A stretch of DNA of 64,000 nt, from assembly GCA_963839365.1 (NCBI GenBank), contig CAWIUT010000001.1, forward strand, positions 1,054,001-1,118,000. The letters are read 5' to 3'. This document shows, one piece after another, positions 54,452-63,387 of this stretch. Each line of letters opens with the position of its first letter. Position 1 is the stretch's first letter. The notes beneath the pieces are model-generated. The model was not told where the DNA came from. It did not search any database and was given only the letters and a program-made list of their open reading frames with translations. This DNA is from DASSKA01 sp963839365. GTDB taxonomy: Bacteria; Actinomycetota; Actinomycetes; Propionibacteriales; Nocardioidaceae. The translations under genes were made by a program, and so were the position numbers.

Positions 54452-54732
54452 GTGATCAGTCGTTTCGGGACACGGCGACCGAGCGGCTTTGGTCACGTCA
54501 GCGTGTCAAGGGCATGGATCCGCGGATCCAGCGGGTAGCCCTGAGGAAGTTGTCGATGCTGGATGCTGCCGAACTGCTCGACGACCTCAGGATCCCGCCG
54601 GGCAACCGGCTGGAGGCGCTGAAAGGGGATCGTGCCGGTCAGCACAGCATCAGGATCAACCAGCAGTGGCGGATCTGCTTCGTCTGGACCGGGGCTGGCC
54701 CAGCGGACGTGGAGATCGTGGACTACCACTAG
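54452..54732 (+). pseudogene. higB: HigB family toxin, frameshifted at its start
   Basis: The body is a clear HigB/RelE-like mRNA interferase: SFRDTATERLW, LDAAELLDDLRIPPGNRLEALKG, DRAGQHSIRINQQWRICFVW. The natural start by promoter position (seven bases after TATGCT) and by family alignment is GTG 54452 (V-I-...). From it the frame runs wrong: 281 bases to the stop is one short of 94 codons. One base is missing within about codons 3-4. The in-frame GTG at 54430 lies in the operator, upstream of the expected transcript. The toxin is probably not made. Confidence 0.7.
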
Positions 54733-54742
54733 GAGGTGTCAC

Positions 54743-55087
54743 ATGGCGACGATTGCACCGATCCATCCCGGAGAGGTGCTCCTGGAGGAGTTCTTGGAGC
54801 CGCTGGGAGTAACTCAGCACCGTCTTGCGGTGTCGATCGGCGTGCCTCCGCGCCGCATCAACGAGATCGTGCACGGCAAGCGCCGGATCACCGCGGACAC
54901 CGCACTCCGTCTGGCTCGCTACTTCGGAACGACGGATCGCTTCTGGCTGAACCTCCAGACCCGATTCGACCTTGAGGTCGAGAGGGATCACCTGGGCGAC
55001 AAGCTCGAGGCGATCCGCCCACTCGAATCAGCCTGCCCAACCCCTGCGGGCTCTCCGTCGCGGACGGTGATGCAGACAGTCAGCTGA
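54743..55087 (+). CDS. higA: HigA family antitoxin (XRE)
   Basis: 114 residues. HTH reads VTQHRLAVSIGVPPRRINEIVHGKRRITADTALRLARYFGTTDRFWLNLQ, the HigA signature. AGGAGG lies about six bases before ATG 54743, ten bases after the higB stop. The C-terminal 20 residues beyond the usual family end look like read-through sequence. It would neutralise HigB and repress the operon. Confidence 0.92.
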   Translation: MATIAPIHPGEVLLEEFLEPLGVTQHRLAVSIGVPPRRINEIVHGKRRITADTALRLARYFGTTDRFWLNLQTRFDLEVERDHLGDKLEAIRPLESACPTPAGSPSRTVMQTVS

Positions 55088-55226
55088 AGCTGATCCAGGC
55101 CCACCTATCAGCCAGGTGACCCGCGCGGATCGCGGCATGTCCGTGCGACCACGGGGCGCGTCAGGGCCAGCGAAGTCCTGGAAATCGAACAGCGCGAACG
55201 CGCAGACCGTGTGCCAACATGACGGC

Positions 55227-55697
55227 GTGCACCAGGACCGGCCCGGACATCTCAGACGTGCTCGTCCCGCCGACGCGGACCAGTTGCTGTCGCTGTGGGA
55301 CCTACTGTTCGCCGACACGGACCCGCCCACCGCCCCAGCGTGGAAAGAACATGCACACGACTGGTTCGCGCACCACGTCGACGACAGCACCAACACACGA
55401 CTCCCGGTCATCGACGTCCAGGGCTCAATCGTCGCCACCGCCATCGGCACGGTCGAACTCGGCGTCCCGAACCCGCACTGCCCCCGGGGGCGGGCCGTCA
55501 GACTGGCGAACGTCATCACCGTGCCGGGCCACCGAGGCCGTGGGTACGCAACGGAGCTCATCCACGATGTCATCAGGTGGGCAGAGACAATTGACGCTGA
55601 CCGCGTCGACCTCAGCGCGACCCCGGACGGCCAGCGAATCTACGAGCAGCTCGGCTTCACCAGGACTTCAGCCCCGCGCATGAAACTGGTTCTCTGA
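55227..55697 (+). CDS. GNAT family N-acetyltransferase
   Basis: 156 residues, single GNAT domain. Acetyl-CoA loop VITVPGHRGRGYATELIHDVIRWA and terminal GQRIYEQLGFTR are standard. Start GTG 55227 (VHQDRPGHLRRARPADADQ) fits the domain and follows a weak -10 (CAACAT) by six bases. Substrate unknown. Confidence 0.83.
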   Translation: MHQDRPGHLRRARPADADQLLSLWDLLFADTDPPTAPAWKEHAHDWFAHHVDDSTNTRLPVIDVQGSIVATAIGTVELGVPNPHCPRGRAVRLANVITVPGHRGRGYATELIHDVIRWAETIDADRVDLSATPDGQRIYEQLGFTRTSAPRMKLVL

Positions 55698-55775
55698 CCT
55701 AAGGTCGCCGGTGCCCACCGGATGAACGCAGACTCTCGTCATGGGAGCTTTCGCTATCCGCGGCGTGACAGAGCA

Positions 55776-56702
55776 TCAGGTGCCCTTGATCGCTGCCTCC
55801 GCCATCGCCAGTCGGTCGGCGCAGCGCGCAGGCATAGACGTCCCGTAGTAGGGGAACGTGATCATGGCAATGAGCAAGGCCCAGCCTCGGGAGGCTGTCC
55901 AAGTGGCGTCGTCGACGTCGAGTGCTCGTCGGAGAACTCGCCGCCCGTCGTCGTCCAGAGCTTCCCAGGCGACCACTAGGTCGACGGTCGGGTTGCCAAG
56001 GGCCAAGCCGCCGAAGTCGATCACGGCGCCAAGCCGCCGGTTGTCATTCAGCAGCAGGTTCTCGACCAAGAGATCCCCGTGATACCAGCTGTCAGCCGGC
56101 TCGACGGCGTGCGAGGCGTCCACGGCCAGATCCCAAACACGGAGCACTTCGTCGATGTCGAGGCCGATTCCGAGGTCTCGGCACTCGACGGCCGATTCGC
56201 GGAAGTCCGCGTCGAGGCCCCACAGCGGCAGTCCTCGGTACCAGGACAGTGCCTTGTCGTCTTTGGCCCGCTCGGGGACTTCCATGCCTCGCAGTTCGGT
56301 CAGGAACAGAACGAGGTCTTCGGCAAGCCCATCCGTCCCGTTGTCCCGTGGAATGGTGCGCGGAGTTGACGGGCGGGTGCCATGGAGCCACGTGGTGATC
56401 GCCCAGCGTTCGGGGTAGTCCAAGTCCGGCTCGCCGACGCCGACAACCTCCGGCACCTCGACAGACACGCGGGAGGCCACGTAGGGCAACCAGGACGCTT
56501 CCTTGTCGATGCTCGCGCCGCCGCCTGGTTGTCGCGGCAGCCGCACCAGCTTGTCGTTCCCCAGTCTGAAGAGCGCGTTCGAGGAGCCAGAATCGTTCAT
56601 GTGCCTGAGGCCCTCGTCGACATACTCAGGAAAGGCTCGATCCACCAACTGTCGGACGAGCGCAAGGTCGATGGAGAGCTCATCGGCGTGGAGTCGGGAC
56701 AC
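55776..56702 (-). CDS. Aminoglycoside phosphotransferase family protein
   Basis: 308 residues, complete kinase fold. NALFRLGNDKLVRLPRQP is the nucleotide-binding strand with its Lys or Arg. The catalytic loop is SWYHGDLLVENLLL and the metal site is VIDFGGLALGNPTVDLVVAW. The real substrate may be an antibiotic or a metabolite. GTG 56702 with GAGGATG upstream gives the family start SRLHADELSIDLALVRQL. Confidence 0.85.
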   Translation of the reverse strand: MSRLHADELSIDLALVRQLVDRAFPEYVDEGLRHMNDSGSSNALFRLGNDKLVRLPRQPGGGASIDKEASWLPYVASRVSVEVPEVVGVGEPDLDYPERWAITTWLHGTRPSTPRTIPRDNGTDGLAEDLVLFLTELRGMEVPERAKDDKALSWYRGLPLWGLDADFRESAVECRDLGIGLDIDEVLRVWDLAVDASHAVEPADSWYHGDLLVENLLLNDNRRLGAVIDFGGLALGNPTVDLVVAWEALDDDGRRVLRRALDVDDATWTASRGWALLIAMITFPYYGTSMPARCADRLAMAEAAIKGT

Positions 56703-56932
56703 CCGGACATCCTCGCTTCCGAAGCGTCGAGGGGCCACTGGATTCTCACTGTCGTCACTCGGACCCAATGCGCGCTCCTGGCAGGTTCGCAATCCACACT
56801 GTCCGCGGCAAATCCGGTAAACGGAGCGGCCACGCGGTCGCGGCGAAAATGCGGCACCTTTGGGAAGAGTTCCCGAGCAGCCATCAGCCTGTCCTGGTAC
56901 ATCCTCGAAGGCACACGATGTGGGCGTCACAT

Positions 56933-57285
56933 TTACTTGGTGGTGGAGCTCAGCGGCTGCACGGGTCCCAGAGACGCGAGGTTCACCGCCTCGTTCCGGA
57001 TGCTCCAGATGAGAACTTCGTCGTCGTCATCGACGACGATCGTCATCACGCGTCCCTTCGGAAAGGCGCGGTTCGGCCATGGATGCCGTGGGCCATATAG
57101 CCGATGAACTGGCCGGCCATCTGGATCACCCAGACCGCTTGGTCGGGCCGGTGCGGCTGATCTCCGCTCAGGGCTGATTCGGCTGCCGACAAGGTGGTGC
57201 GCACGGCCATGATGTCTTGGGGGCTGGCCTCGCCATTCTTGGATGCCATCTCGATCGCCCGTCGAAGGAGCCGACCTGTGTCCAC
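56933..57285 (-). pseudogene. Small hypothetical gene broken by one frameshift
   Basis: The minus-strand frame from GTG 57285 (VDTGRLLRRAIEMASKNGE) runs to VIQMAGQFIGYMAHGIHG and then ends abnormally. The adjacent frame continues with PKGRVMTIVVDDDDEVLIWSIRNEAVNLASLG and stops at 56933. Joined by one inserted or lost base near 57070-57085 they make one protein of about 117 residues. The family is not recognised; the second half resembles secreted calcium-type hypotheticals only loosely. Confidence 0.5.
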
Positions 57286-57568
57286 AAGAGCAGCCTGCCA
57301 TGTCCGGGCCGCAAGTCCCCACTGTCCGTTCTAGGGAGCCGACTCGAGAATCGCTCCTCCATGGCAGGTCGGCGTCACGGCCATCAAGGCGCCGCAGCCA
57401 CCATGCGGAATGGCCTACGGTCAGTCGCTTCTTCGCGCGTCTCCGAACGCCCGACTCGCGGCATGTGCGTGCATCGGTTCGGGAAGAGGCCGAGGCGCGC
57501 TCCCGGGTCGGCATCTCCCAGGTCTTCCTGCGCCGGTGAGGCAAATTGTCGGCGTTCGGCCGAAGGAG

Positions 57569-58840
57569 TCATCGCAGCAGTTCGGGGTGGTTGTCGTCGT
57601 TGGGCAGGGGATATTCCGGGAGCGTTGGGCCCGGGGGTTCGTCCCATGGGGGCGCGGGCTTGGTCAGCTGGCGGCGGAGCGCGAGCAGCAGGTATCCCGC
57701 GGCGGTGGCCGTGGTTAGCGCCATGACGGTGAAGATCAGGTGGTAGCTGACCAGGGTGACGAGGAGTGCTCCCACTGCCAGGGAGAGCGCTTGGGGCAGG
57801 CTGGTGACTATCTCTGCTGCGGCGGAGGCCCGGCCCATGAGGCGGCGCGGAGTGCGTCGCTGAAGGAGGGTGGTGAAGGCCACGAGCAACAGCGGGAGGC
57901 TGTAGCCAAGGGGGACGACCGCAACCAGCAACAGCCACAATGTGGAAGTCAAGGCGATGACCGCCAGCGCGCCGGCCATCGTCACCAGGCCGACAGCGAT
58001 GGCGCCGGTCTCGGCGATCCGGGCTACCCACCGTGATGCGGTCAGTCCTCCGAGCACCGCTCCGACTCCTTGGATGCTGACTACTACCCCCGCGAACGTG
58101 GCTGGTTTGTTGAAGGCGTCGAGGATGGCGTAGATCGAGGATTCGGAGAATCCGAGGACCAGCAGCATCAGCCCGAACGCGATCAGGGTGTGCCGCAGCA
58201 GTCGTTCGTTCAAGAGGTGGCGAAGCCCGGCGCTCATCTCGGCTGCCCAGTGCTGCGGGCCGCGCTCGGGCTGCTCCTCGCGCAACGGGATGAGCGCGAT
58301 CAGGATCGCGGCCACGACGAAGGAGGCGGCGTCAACCACCGCGACGGCCCCGCCGCCGAGCCATCCGAACAAGCCGGCGCCGGCCAGCGGGCCGATGAGG
58401 CGGTAGCCCTGTTTGACCGTCTGCAACGAGGCGTTGGCCTCTGCCAGCAGGTGGTCTGGCAGCAGCTCCTTGAGCAGCCCGTTGAGGGCGGCGGGCAGCG
58501 CGATGAAGGACACTCCGTAGCCGAAGGTGACGACCCAGATCAGCCACACGCCGGCGGCCTCGTGTACTAGGACCAGCGGTAGCACGATCAGTGCTGAGAC
58601 GAGGTTGCCCCAGATCAGCAGCGGCTTGGCCCGTAGCCGGTCGACGTACATGCCGATCACCGGGGCAAACAGTGCGGGCAGACTCATCCACAAGAAGGTC
58701 AGGCCGGCCATCGCGTTGGACCCCGTGAGCGTCTTCACCCACATCGACAAGACCAGCAGCATCAGGGAATCGCCGAGCATGCTCGTGGACAGCCCGCCGA
58801 AGAGCCGGCGGAAGCCGCGGAGCGCGAAGACCTCGCGCAT
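57569..58840 (-). CDS. MFS transporter
   Basis: 423 residues with 12 membrane helices and a Pro-rich cytoplasmic tail (PPWDEPPGPTLPEYP). The loop 2-3 motif is VIGMYVDRLRAKPLLIWGN. MFS_3 type, probable drug or small-molecule efflux. ATG 58840 has AGAGG nine bases upstream. It is divergent from a winged-helix regulator gene with an inverted repeat between them. Confidence 0.87.
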   Translation of the reverse strand: MREVFALRGFRRLFGGLSTSMLGDSLMLLVLSMWVKTLTGSNAMAGLTFLWMSLPALFAPVIGMYVDRLRAKPLLIWGNLVSALIVLPLVLVHEAAGVWLIWVVTFGYGVSFIALPAALNGLLKELLPDHLLAEANASLQTVKQGYRLIGPLAGAGLFGWLGGGAVAVVDAASFVVAAILIALIPLREEQPERGPQHWAAEMSAGLRHLLNERLLRHTLIAFGLMLLVLGFSESSIYAILDAFNKPATFAGVVVSIQGVGAVLGGLTASRWVARIAETGAIAVGLVTMAGALAVIALTSTLWLLLVAVVPLGYSLPLLLVAFTTLLQRRTPRRLMGRASAAAEIVTSLPQALSLAVGALLVTLVSYHLIFTVMALTTATAAGYLLLALRRQLTKPAPPWDEPPGPTLPEYPLPNDDNHPELLR

Positions 58841-58924
58841 CACTGCTCGAACCTCTTGCGGTTGCCCATGTTCATCGCCCTGTCCTTGTCCGGGGGTCAA
58901 CCTGTGCACCGGACGGTAGGGCGG

Positions 58925-58962
58925 CACCTACTTCCACGACAACGGCCTACGCTGAGTAGGTG
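58925..58962. promoter_or_regulatory. Inverted repeat in the MFS/regulator divergent region
   Basis: Perfect 8-bp arms CACCTACT (58925-58932) and AGTAGGTG (58955-58962), separated by 22 bases. The right arm overlaps the regulator's start codon, and TACGCT (58948-58953), its probable -10, lies between the arms. Likely operator for the adjacent regulator. Confidence 0.55.
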
Positions 58963-59586
58963 ACTTCCGAGGTGACCGTCGACGACCCGAAGGCGATCAA
59001 GGTGCTGCTCTCCGAACAGGCGCTGACCTACCTGGAGCCCTATCTCGGCGCTACTCGCTCCATCGGCGAGGCCGCCGAGCGGATCGGCCGCACCCTCCAG
59101 CGCACCCACTACTGGACCCACCGGCTGGCCGCGGTGGGACTGCTTGAGGTCCGCGGGACAGTGCCTAGAGCAGGACGCCCTATCCGCCGATACCAGGCGG
59201 TCGCCGACTCCTTCCGGATCAGGGCTCAGTCACTGCCGGTGGGCCTGTTCGAGTCGATGATCGCCGTCCCCAACAGAGCCCTGGTCCGCGCCTTCCAGTC
59301 CACCTACCCCGACGTTGCCTATGGAGCAGACGTCTGGATCCACCCGGGACCCGGCGCGTCGGGGATCATCTTGGACCGCCGCTTGCCCGACGCCGCCGAG
59401 GAAGGCCCCGACGACGCGCTGCTGTGCTCGTTCACCACCCGGCTCACCCCAGACGACGCAAGGCAGCTCCGGACCGAGCTAGCAGAACTACGCGACCGCT
59501 GGACCAGCAAGGACTCACCCCGAAGCAGCGGCCACCCCCTCTACCTGTCCTTCCTCGCGCTCACACCACTCTCCGACGATGGCTGA
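58960..59586 (+). CDS. Winged-helix transcriptional regulator (ArsR-like)
   Basis: 208 residues. N-terminal winged helix (SIGEAAERIGRTLQRTHYWTHRLAAVGLLEV) and a C-terminal ligand or dimer domain of about 130 residues with ADVWIHPGPGASGIILDRR. GTG 58960 lies six bases after TACGCT, a leaderless start. The divergent MFS gene and shared inverted repeat suggest it controls that transporter. Confidence 0.78.
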   Translation: MTSEVTVDDPKAIKVLLSEQALTYLEPYLGATRSIGEAAERIGRTLQRTHYWTHRLAAVGLLEVRGTVPRAGRPIRRYQAVADSFRIRAQSLPVGLFESMIAVPNRALVRAFQSTYPDVAYGADVWIHPGPGASGIILDRRLPDAAEEGPDDALLCSFTTRLTPDDARQLRTELAELRDRWTSKDSPRSSGHPLYLSFLALTPLSDDG

Positions 59587-60049
59587 CCGAAAAGAGCCAC
59601 CGACGGCACTGCCGACGGTTCCTGAGCCTCGGGCAGCGACCAACGAGGCAGTTGACGCAGACACCCCGCTGGATCAGTCCCAAGCCGGGGCTCGGCCTCG
59701 TGTAAACCACGCCATTCGACCCCCAGACGAACGCACTACATTCGGCATGATCCGCTAAAGGTCTGGCGCCGTAGCTCGATGACGCCCTGAGTGCAGATAC
59801 GTCATCGCACGGACTCGCCGAAAAGATCGCGGCCGCAGATCGGTTGACCGGGGAAGTTCGGCGTCAACGGTTGAGCAGCAGAGTGGCCGCGGCCAGAACT
59901 CCTACTCCCGGGACGGCGATGGTCGAGTCGTTGAGTTTCGCGTGACGTCGACGGACGTTCGACCGACTCACGCTGCCAACGGTTACCGGGCTGAACTCGT
60001 TGTTTCCACTCGTTCACTTCTTCCGGCACGCATGCTACGAAGGTCGTGG
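59587..60049. other. Non-coding stretch, no gene recognised
   Basis: About 460 bases between the regulator gene and the relaxase region. No recognisable protein in any frame. The left boundary of the mobile element may lie in here, but no att-like repeat was found within the window. Confidence 0.4.
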
Positions 60050-60077
60050 ATGGGTCGCCCCTGTTGGGGCGGCCCAT
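60050..60077 (+). other. Strong hairpin before the relaxase gene, possible oriT/nic structure
   Basis: A 12-bp stem (60050-60061 with 60066-60077, one G-T pair) around the loop TGTT, 48 bases before the relaxase ATG. Position next to a relaxase start fits an origin-of-transfer hairpin. A terminator is the plain alternative. Confidence 0.35.
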
Positions 60078-60125
60078 GACGCGTCTTCGGGGGGCGTTGT
60101 TGGAAATCGTTGGGGGTGGCGGGGG

Positions 60126-62894
60126 ATGCATGGGGGCGTGAAGGTCTACCGCGGTAACGCCCGCCGCGGCACGCGGCTATGTGGAGGCAGACCACGGCCG
60201 GGTCGATGACTACTACCTGGCCGAGGGCACCGGCCTGGCCGCCCGGTTCGCCGCCACCCCCGACGGCGACGTCGAGGCGCTCAGGCGCCCTGAACGGCGA
60301 CGGGTACGAGGCGTGGGTCGCCGGGCTCGACCCGGCAGAGCGGCACAGCCGCGGGGGCGGCTGCGCCAGGACCCGGCCGCGGTGCGGTTCGTGGAGGTGG
60401 TGGTCAACGGGCCGAAGTCCTGGTCGCTGGCCGCCGCCCTGGATCCGGAGATCGCCGAAGCCTATGACGCCGCGCAGGACCGCGCCGCGCAGGAGATCAT
60501 CGGCTGGCTGGCCGACCATGCCACCACCCGGGTCGGCCCACGGGGCGGGCAGCTGCAGGTGCCGGTGGAACGGATCGAGGCGGTCACGGTGCGGCACTAC
60601 ACCTCCCGGGCCGGGGACCCGCACCGCCACCTTCACCTGCAGGTCAACGCTCGGGTGTTCGCGGAGGGCAAGTGGCGGGGGCTGCACACCGTCGGGGTGC
60701 GTGACTCCATCGACGCGCTGAACGGGATCGGGCACGCCGCGGTGATCTGTGACCCGCAGTTTCGGGCGGTGCTCGCCGCGCACGGGTTCACCCTGGACCC
60801 GGTCACGGGCGAGATCACCGAGCTCGAGAGCTTCGTGGGGCCGTTCTCGGCGCGCGCGCCCGGCAGATCGCCGCCAACATGGACCGATACGAGACCGACT
60901 GGCGGCCAGTCGCATCCCGGCCAGCAGCCAGGGCCGTCAGCTGCTGGCAGCCTGGGACCGCCGCGCGTGGGCGCAGGCGCGGCCGGACAAGGTGACCCCC
61001 ACCGACGGGTGGCGTGCTGAGCGACCGGTGGGTCGGCGAGCTGTACCGGCTCGGGTTCCGCGACCCCGCCCGCCCCACACGCGAGCACGCCGCGAAGACC
61101 GGCGCCCTCGACCGGCAGGCCGCCGGTCGAGACCGTGCTGGCGCGGTTGGGCGCGAAGCGGTCGGCGTGGAACGCCGCCGACATCCGCGGCCAGGTCGAG
61201 CAGCTGATCGCCCGCGCCAGACGTGGTCGCCGAGGCCGTCGTCCGGGGTGAGCTGGCCGAGGACCTCACCGCCCGCGTACTCGCCGCCTGTGTGCCGCTG
61301 CTGGCCGAGGTCGGGCACCCCCGAGCACATCCGGGCGCTCACCTCGCGCGGAGGTGCTGGCGGTCGAGGCCGACATCACCGGCCGGCTGGCCGCCCGCGC
61401 CGACCATCCCCGGCACGTCCGCTGGAGCTGCGCGGCGGTCGGCTCGACGAGACCCAGCTGCGGGCCGTCGCCGCACTCGCCGGCAGCCATCGGCTGGTCG
61501 TGGTCGAAGGCGCCGCCGGGGCCGGTAAGACCGCCACCCTCGCCGCGACCCGGACCGCGCTCGGCCGGGGCGGGCGGCGGATGGTGGTGGTCACCCCGAC
61601 GTTGAAGGCCGCGCAGGTCGCCGCGGCTCAGACAGGGACCGGGGCGTTCTCCGCGGCCTGGCTGGCCCACCAGCACGGCTTCGGGTGGGACGAAGACGGC
61701 CACTGGACCCGCGAGCACGCCGAACCGAACCCGGCCGCGGTGCTGGCGCCGGGGGACCTGCTGCTGGTCGACGAGGCCGGGCATGCTGGACCAGGACACG
61801 GCCCGCGCGCTCCTGACCATCGCCGACGAGGCAGGCGCCCGCCTCGCCCTGGTCGGGGATCGCCATCAGCTGCCCGCGGTCGGCCGCGGCGGTGTCCTCG
61901 ACCTGGCGGACCGCTGGGCGCACCCCGACGCCGTGCTGGAGCTGGAGGGAGTGCACCGGTTCACCGACCCCGACTACGCGGAACTGTCCCTGGCGATGCG
62001 GACAGGCCGAGGACCCGGGCGGCGTGTTCGACCAGCTGCTCGCCCGCGGCCAGGTCGTCGTCTATCCCGACGAGATGTCCCGCACCGCCACCCTCGCCGA
62101 GGAAGACGGCGAGAGGCGGGTGGGCTGGTGGTGGCCGACACCCGCGAGCAGGTCACCGCCCTCAACCACGCCATCCGCGACCGACGCATCACCGCCGGCG
62201 CGGTCGACGACTCCCGGGTGCTGGTCACCCGAGACCGGGGAGCGGCTCGGCGTCGGCGACCAGATCGCCACCCGCCGCAACGACTACCACCTCGGTGTCG
62301 CCAACCGCGACACCTGGACGCTGACCGGCATCGACGACGACGGCACCCTCCACCTCACCGGCAAGACCAGGGCCAGGAGCGTCCCGCTGTCCTACGCCGT
62401 CGAGCACGTCGAGCTCTCCTACGCCACCACCGCCTACGGCGCCCAGGGCGAGACCGTCCCCGCCGCGCACCTGGCTCATGGGGGAGGCATACCGGCGCCG
62501 GATCGGCGTATGTGGCGATGACCCGCGGCCGCCACGACCAACACCGCCCACCTGGTCGCCGACACCCTCGCCGACGCGCGCCGGCAGTGGGTCGAGACCT
62601 TCGCCCGCGACCGCGCCGACCTCGGCCCCGCCCACGCCGCCGCGCTCGCCGCCGAGGAGTCCGCGAAGTACGCCAACGCCCGCCCCCTCGACCCCCGCCG
62701 CTACATCCCCCGCAAGCGTGCGGCCAGGTCCGACCGTCCCGCTCGAGACGGTCGGGGCAGTGCGCCCGTCCCAACACCTGCGCCCACCCGGGATCCCGCA
62801 CGAGAACCTGGAATCGGCCTCTGACCCCTTCCGCAACCCCTGCGCAACCCCCGGAGACGAAATCTTTACCAACTTTCGGACGGGCGGGCGCTGA
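60126..62894 (+). pseudogene. MobF/TrwC-type conjugative relaxase-helicase, multiply frameshifted
   Basis: Fragments in all three plus-strand frames line up in order as one TrwC-like protein: MHGGVKVYRG at 60126; EADHGRVDDYYLAEGTGLAARF; GDGYEAWVAGLDP; VVVNGPKSWSLAAALDPEIAEAY and VTVRHYTSRAGDPHRHLHLQVN with the HxHxH metal site of the relaxase. The helicase half has VVEGAAGAGKTATLA (Walker A, about 61505), LLLVDEAG (Walker B), LALVGDRHQLPAVG, and SYATTAYGAQGETV near 62420. At least ten single-base frame changes separate the pieces. Motifs themselves are intact, so decay is recent or the sequence has local indel errors. Confidence 0.85.
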
Positions 62895-62967
62895 CCTGCG
62901 CAAACGCCAACGCCCGTCCCAACGCCCGTCCCCGTAAACAGCAGGACGGGCGGGGGCAGGACGGGCG
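62878..62967. repeat. Cluster of five GGACGGGCG repeats (three direct, two inverted)
   Basis: GGACGGGCG at 62878-62886, 62944-62952 and 62959-62967; CGCCCGTCC at 62911-62919 and 62923-62931. The inverted copy at 62923 and the direct copy at 62944 can form a 9-bp hairpin with a 12-base loop. It lies between the relaxase remnant and the excisionase gene. Confidence 0.6.
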
Positions 62968-63087
62968 CAAATTGGTGCGCCCCGTGAGGACAATCGAACG
63001 TGGCCACTCGGCCCCACCCGTGGGCCTTGTGGAGAAGAACCCAGTCTGCCGGACCCGACCGGACCGGCCCACACCCAGGAGGACCCC

Positions 63088-63333
63088 ATGACCAGTGTCC
63101 GCAGTGGCCACAGCGCCGACGAACCCTCGCTGCCCCACGCCGGCGACGAGCTGCTCACCCTCAAGGAAGTCGCGGCCATCGTCCGCTCACCGGAGGCGAC
63201 CCTCCGCTACTGGCGCCAGCGCGGCACCGGTCCCCACAGCTTCCGCATCGGCCGCTCGGTCCGCTACTGGCGCACCGACGTCCTCCACTGGCTCGAAGCC
63301 AAGACGAACGCGCAGGCACGCCACCGACCCTGA
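63088..63333 (+). CDS. Excisionase-like helix-turn-helix protein (HTH_17/AlpA type)
   Basis: 81 residues. MerR-like winged helix LLTLKEVAAIVRSPEATLRYWRQRGTGPHSFRIGRSVRYWRTDVLHWLE, the standard excisionase fold next to integrase genes. AGGAGG is about six bases before ATG 63088. The integrase gene follows 54 bases downstream. It would act as recombination directionality factor or regulator of the element. Confidence 0.9.
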   Translation: MTSVRSGHSADEPSLPHAGDELLTLKEVAAIVRSPEATLRYWRQRGTGPHSFRIGRSVRYWRTDVLHWLEAKTNAQARHRP

Positions 63334-63387
63334 CCACTGTCAGCGGCACCATGCACGCTGAGAACGAACACCCGAACGGAGACCGCG

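Noticed and set aside
57410..57718. Open frames opposite and beyond the MFS tail
   Set aside because: Mostly antisense to the MFS gene; no motif or ribosome binding site worth reporting.
59802..60131. 110-codon minus-strand frame before the relaxase
   Set aside because: Pro- and Arg-rich, no recognisable family, and it runs through the hairpin and relaxase start region.
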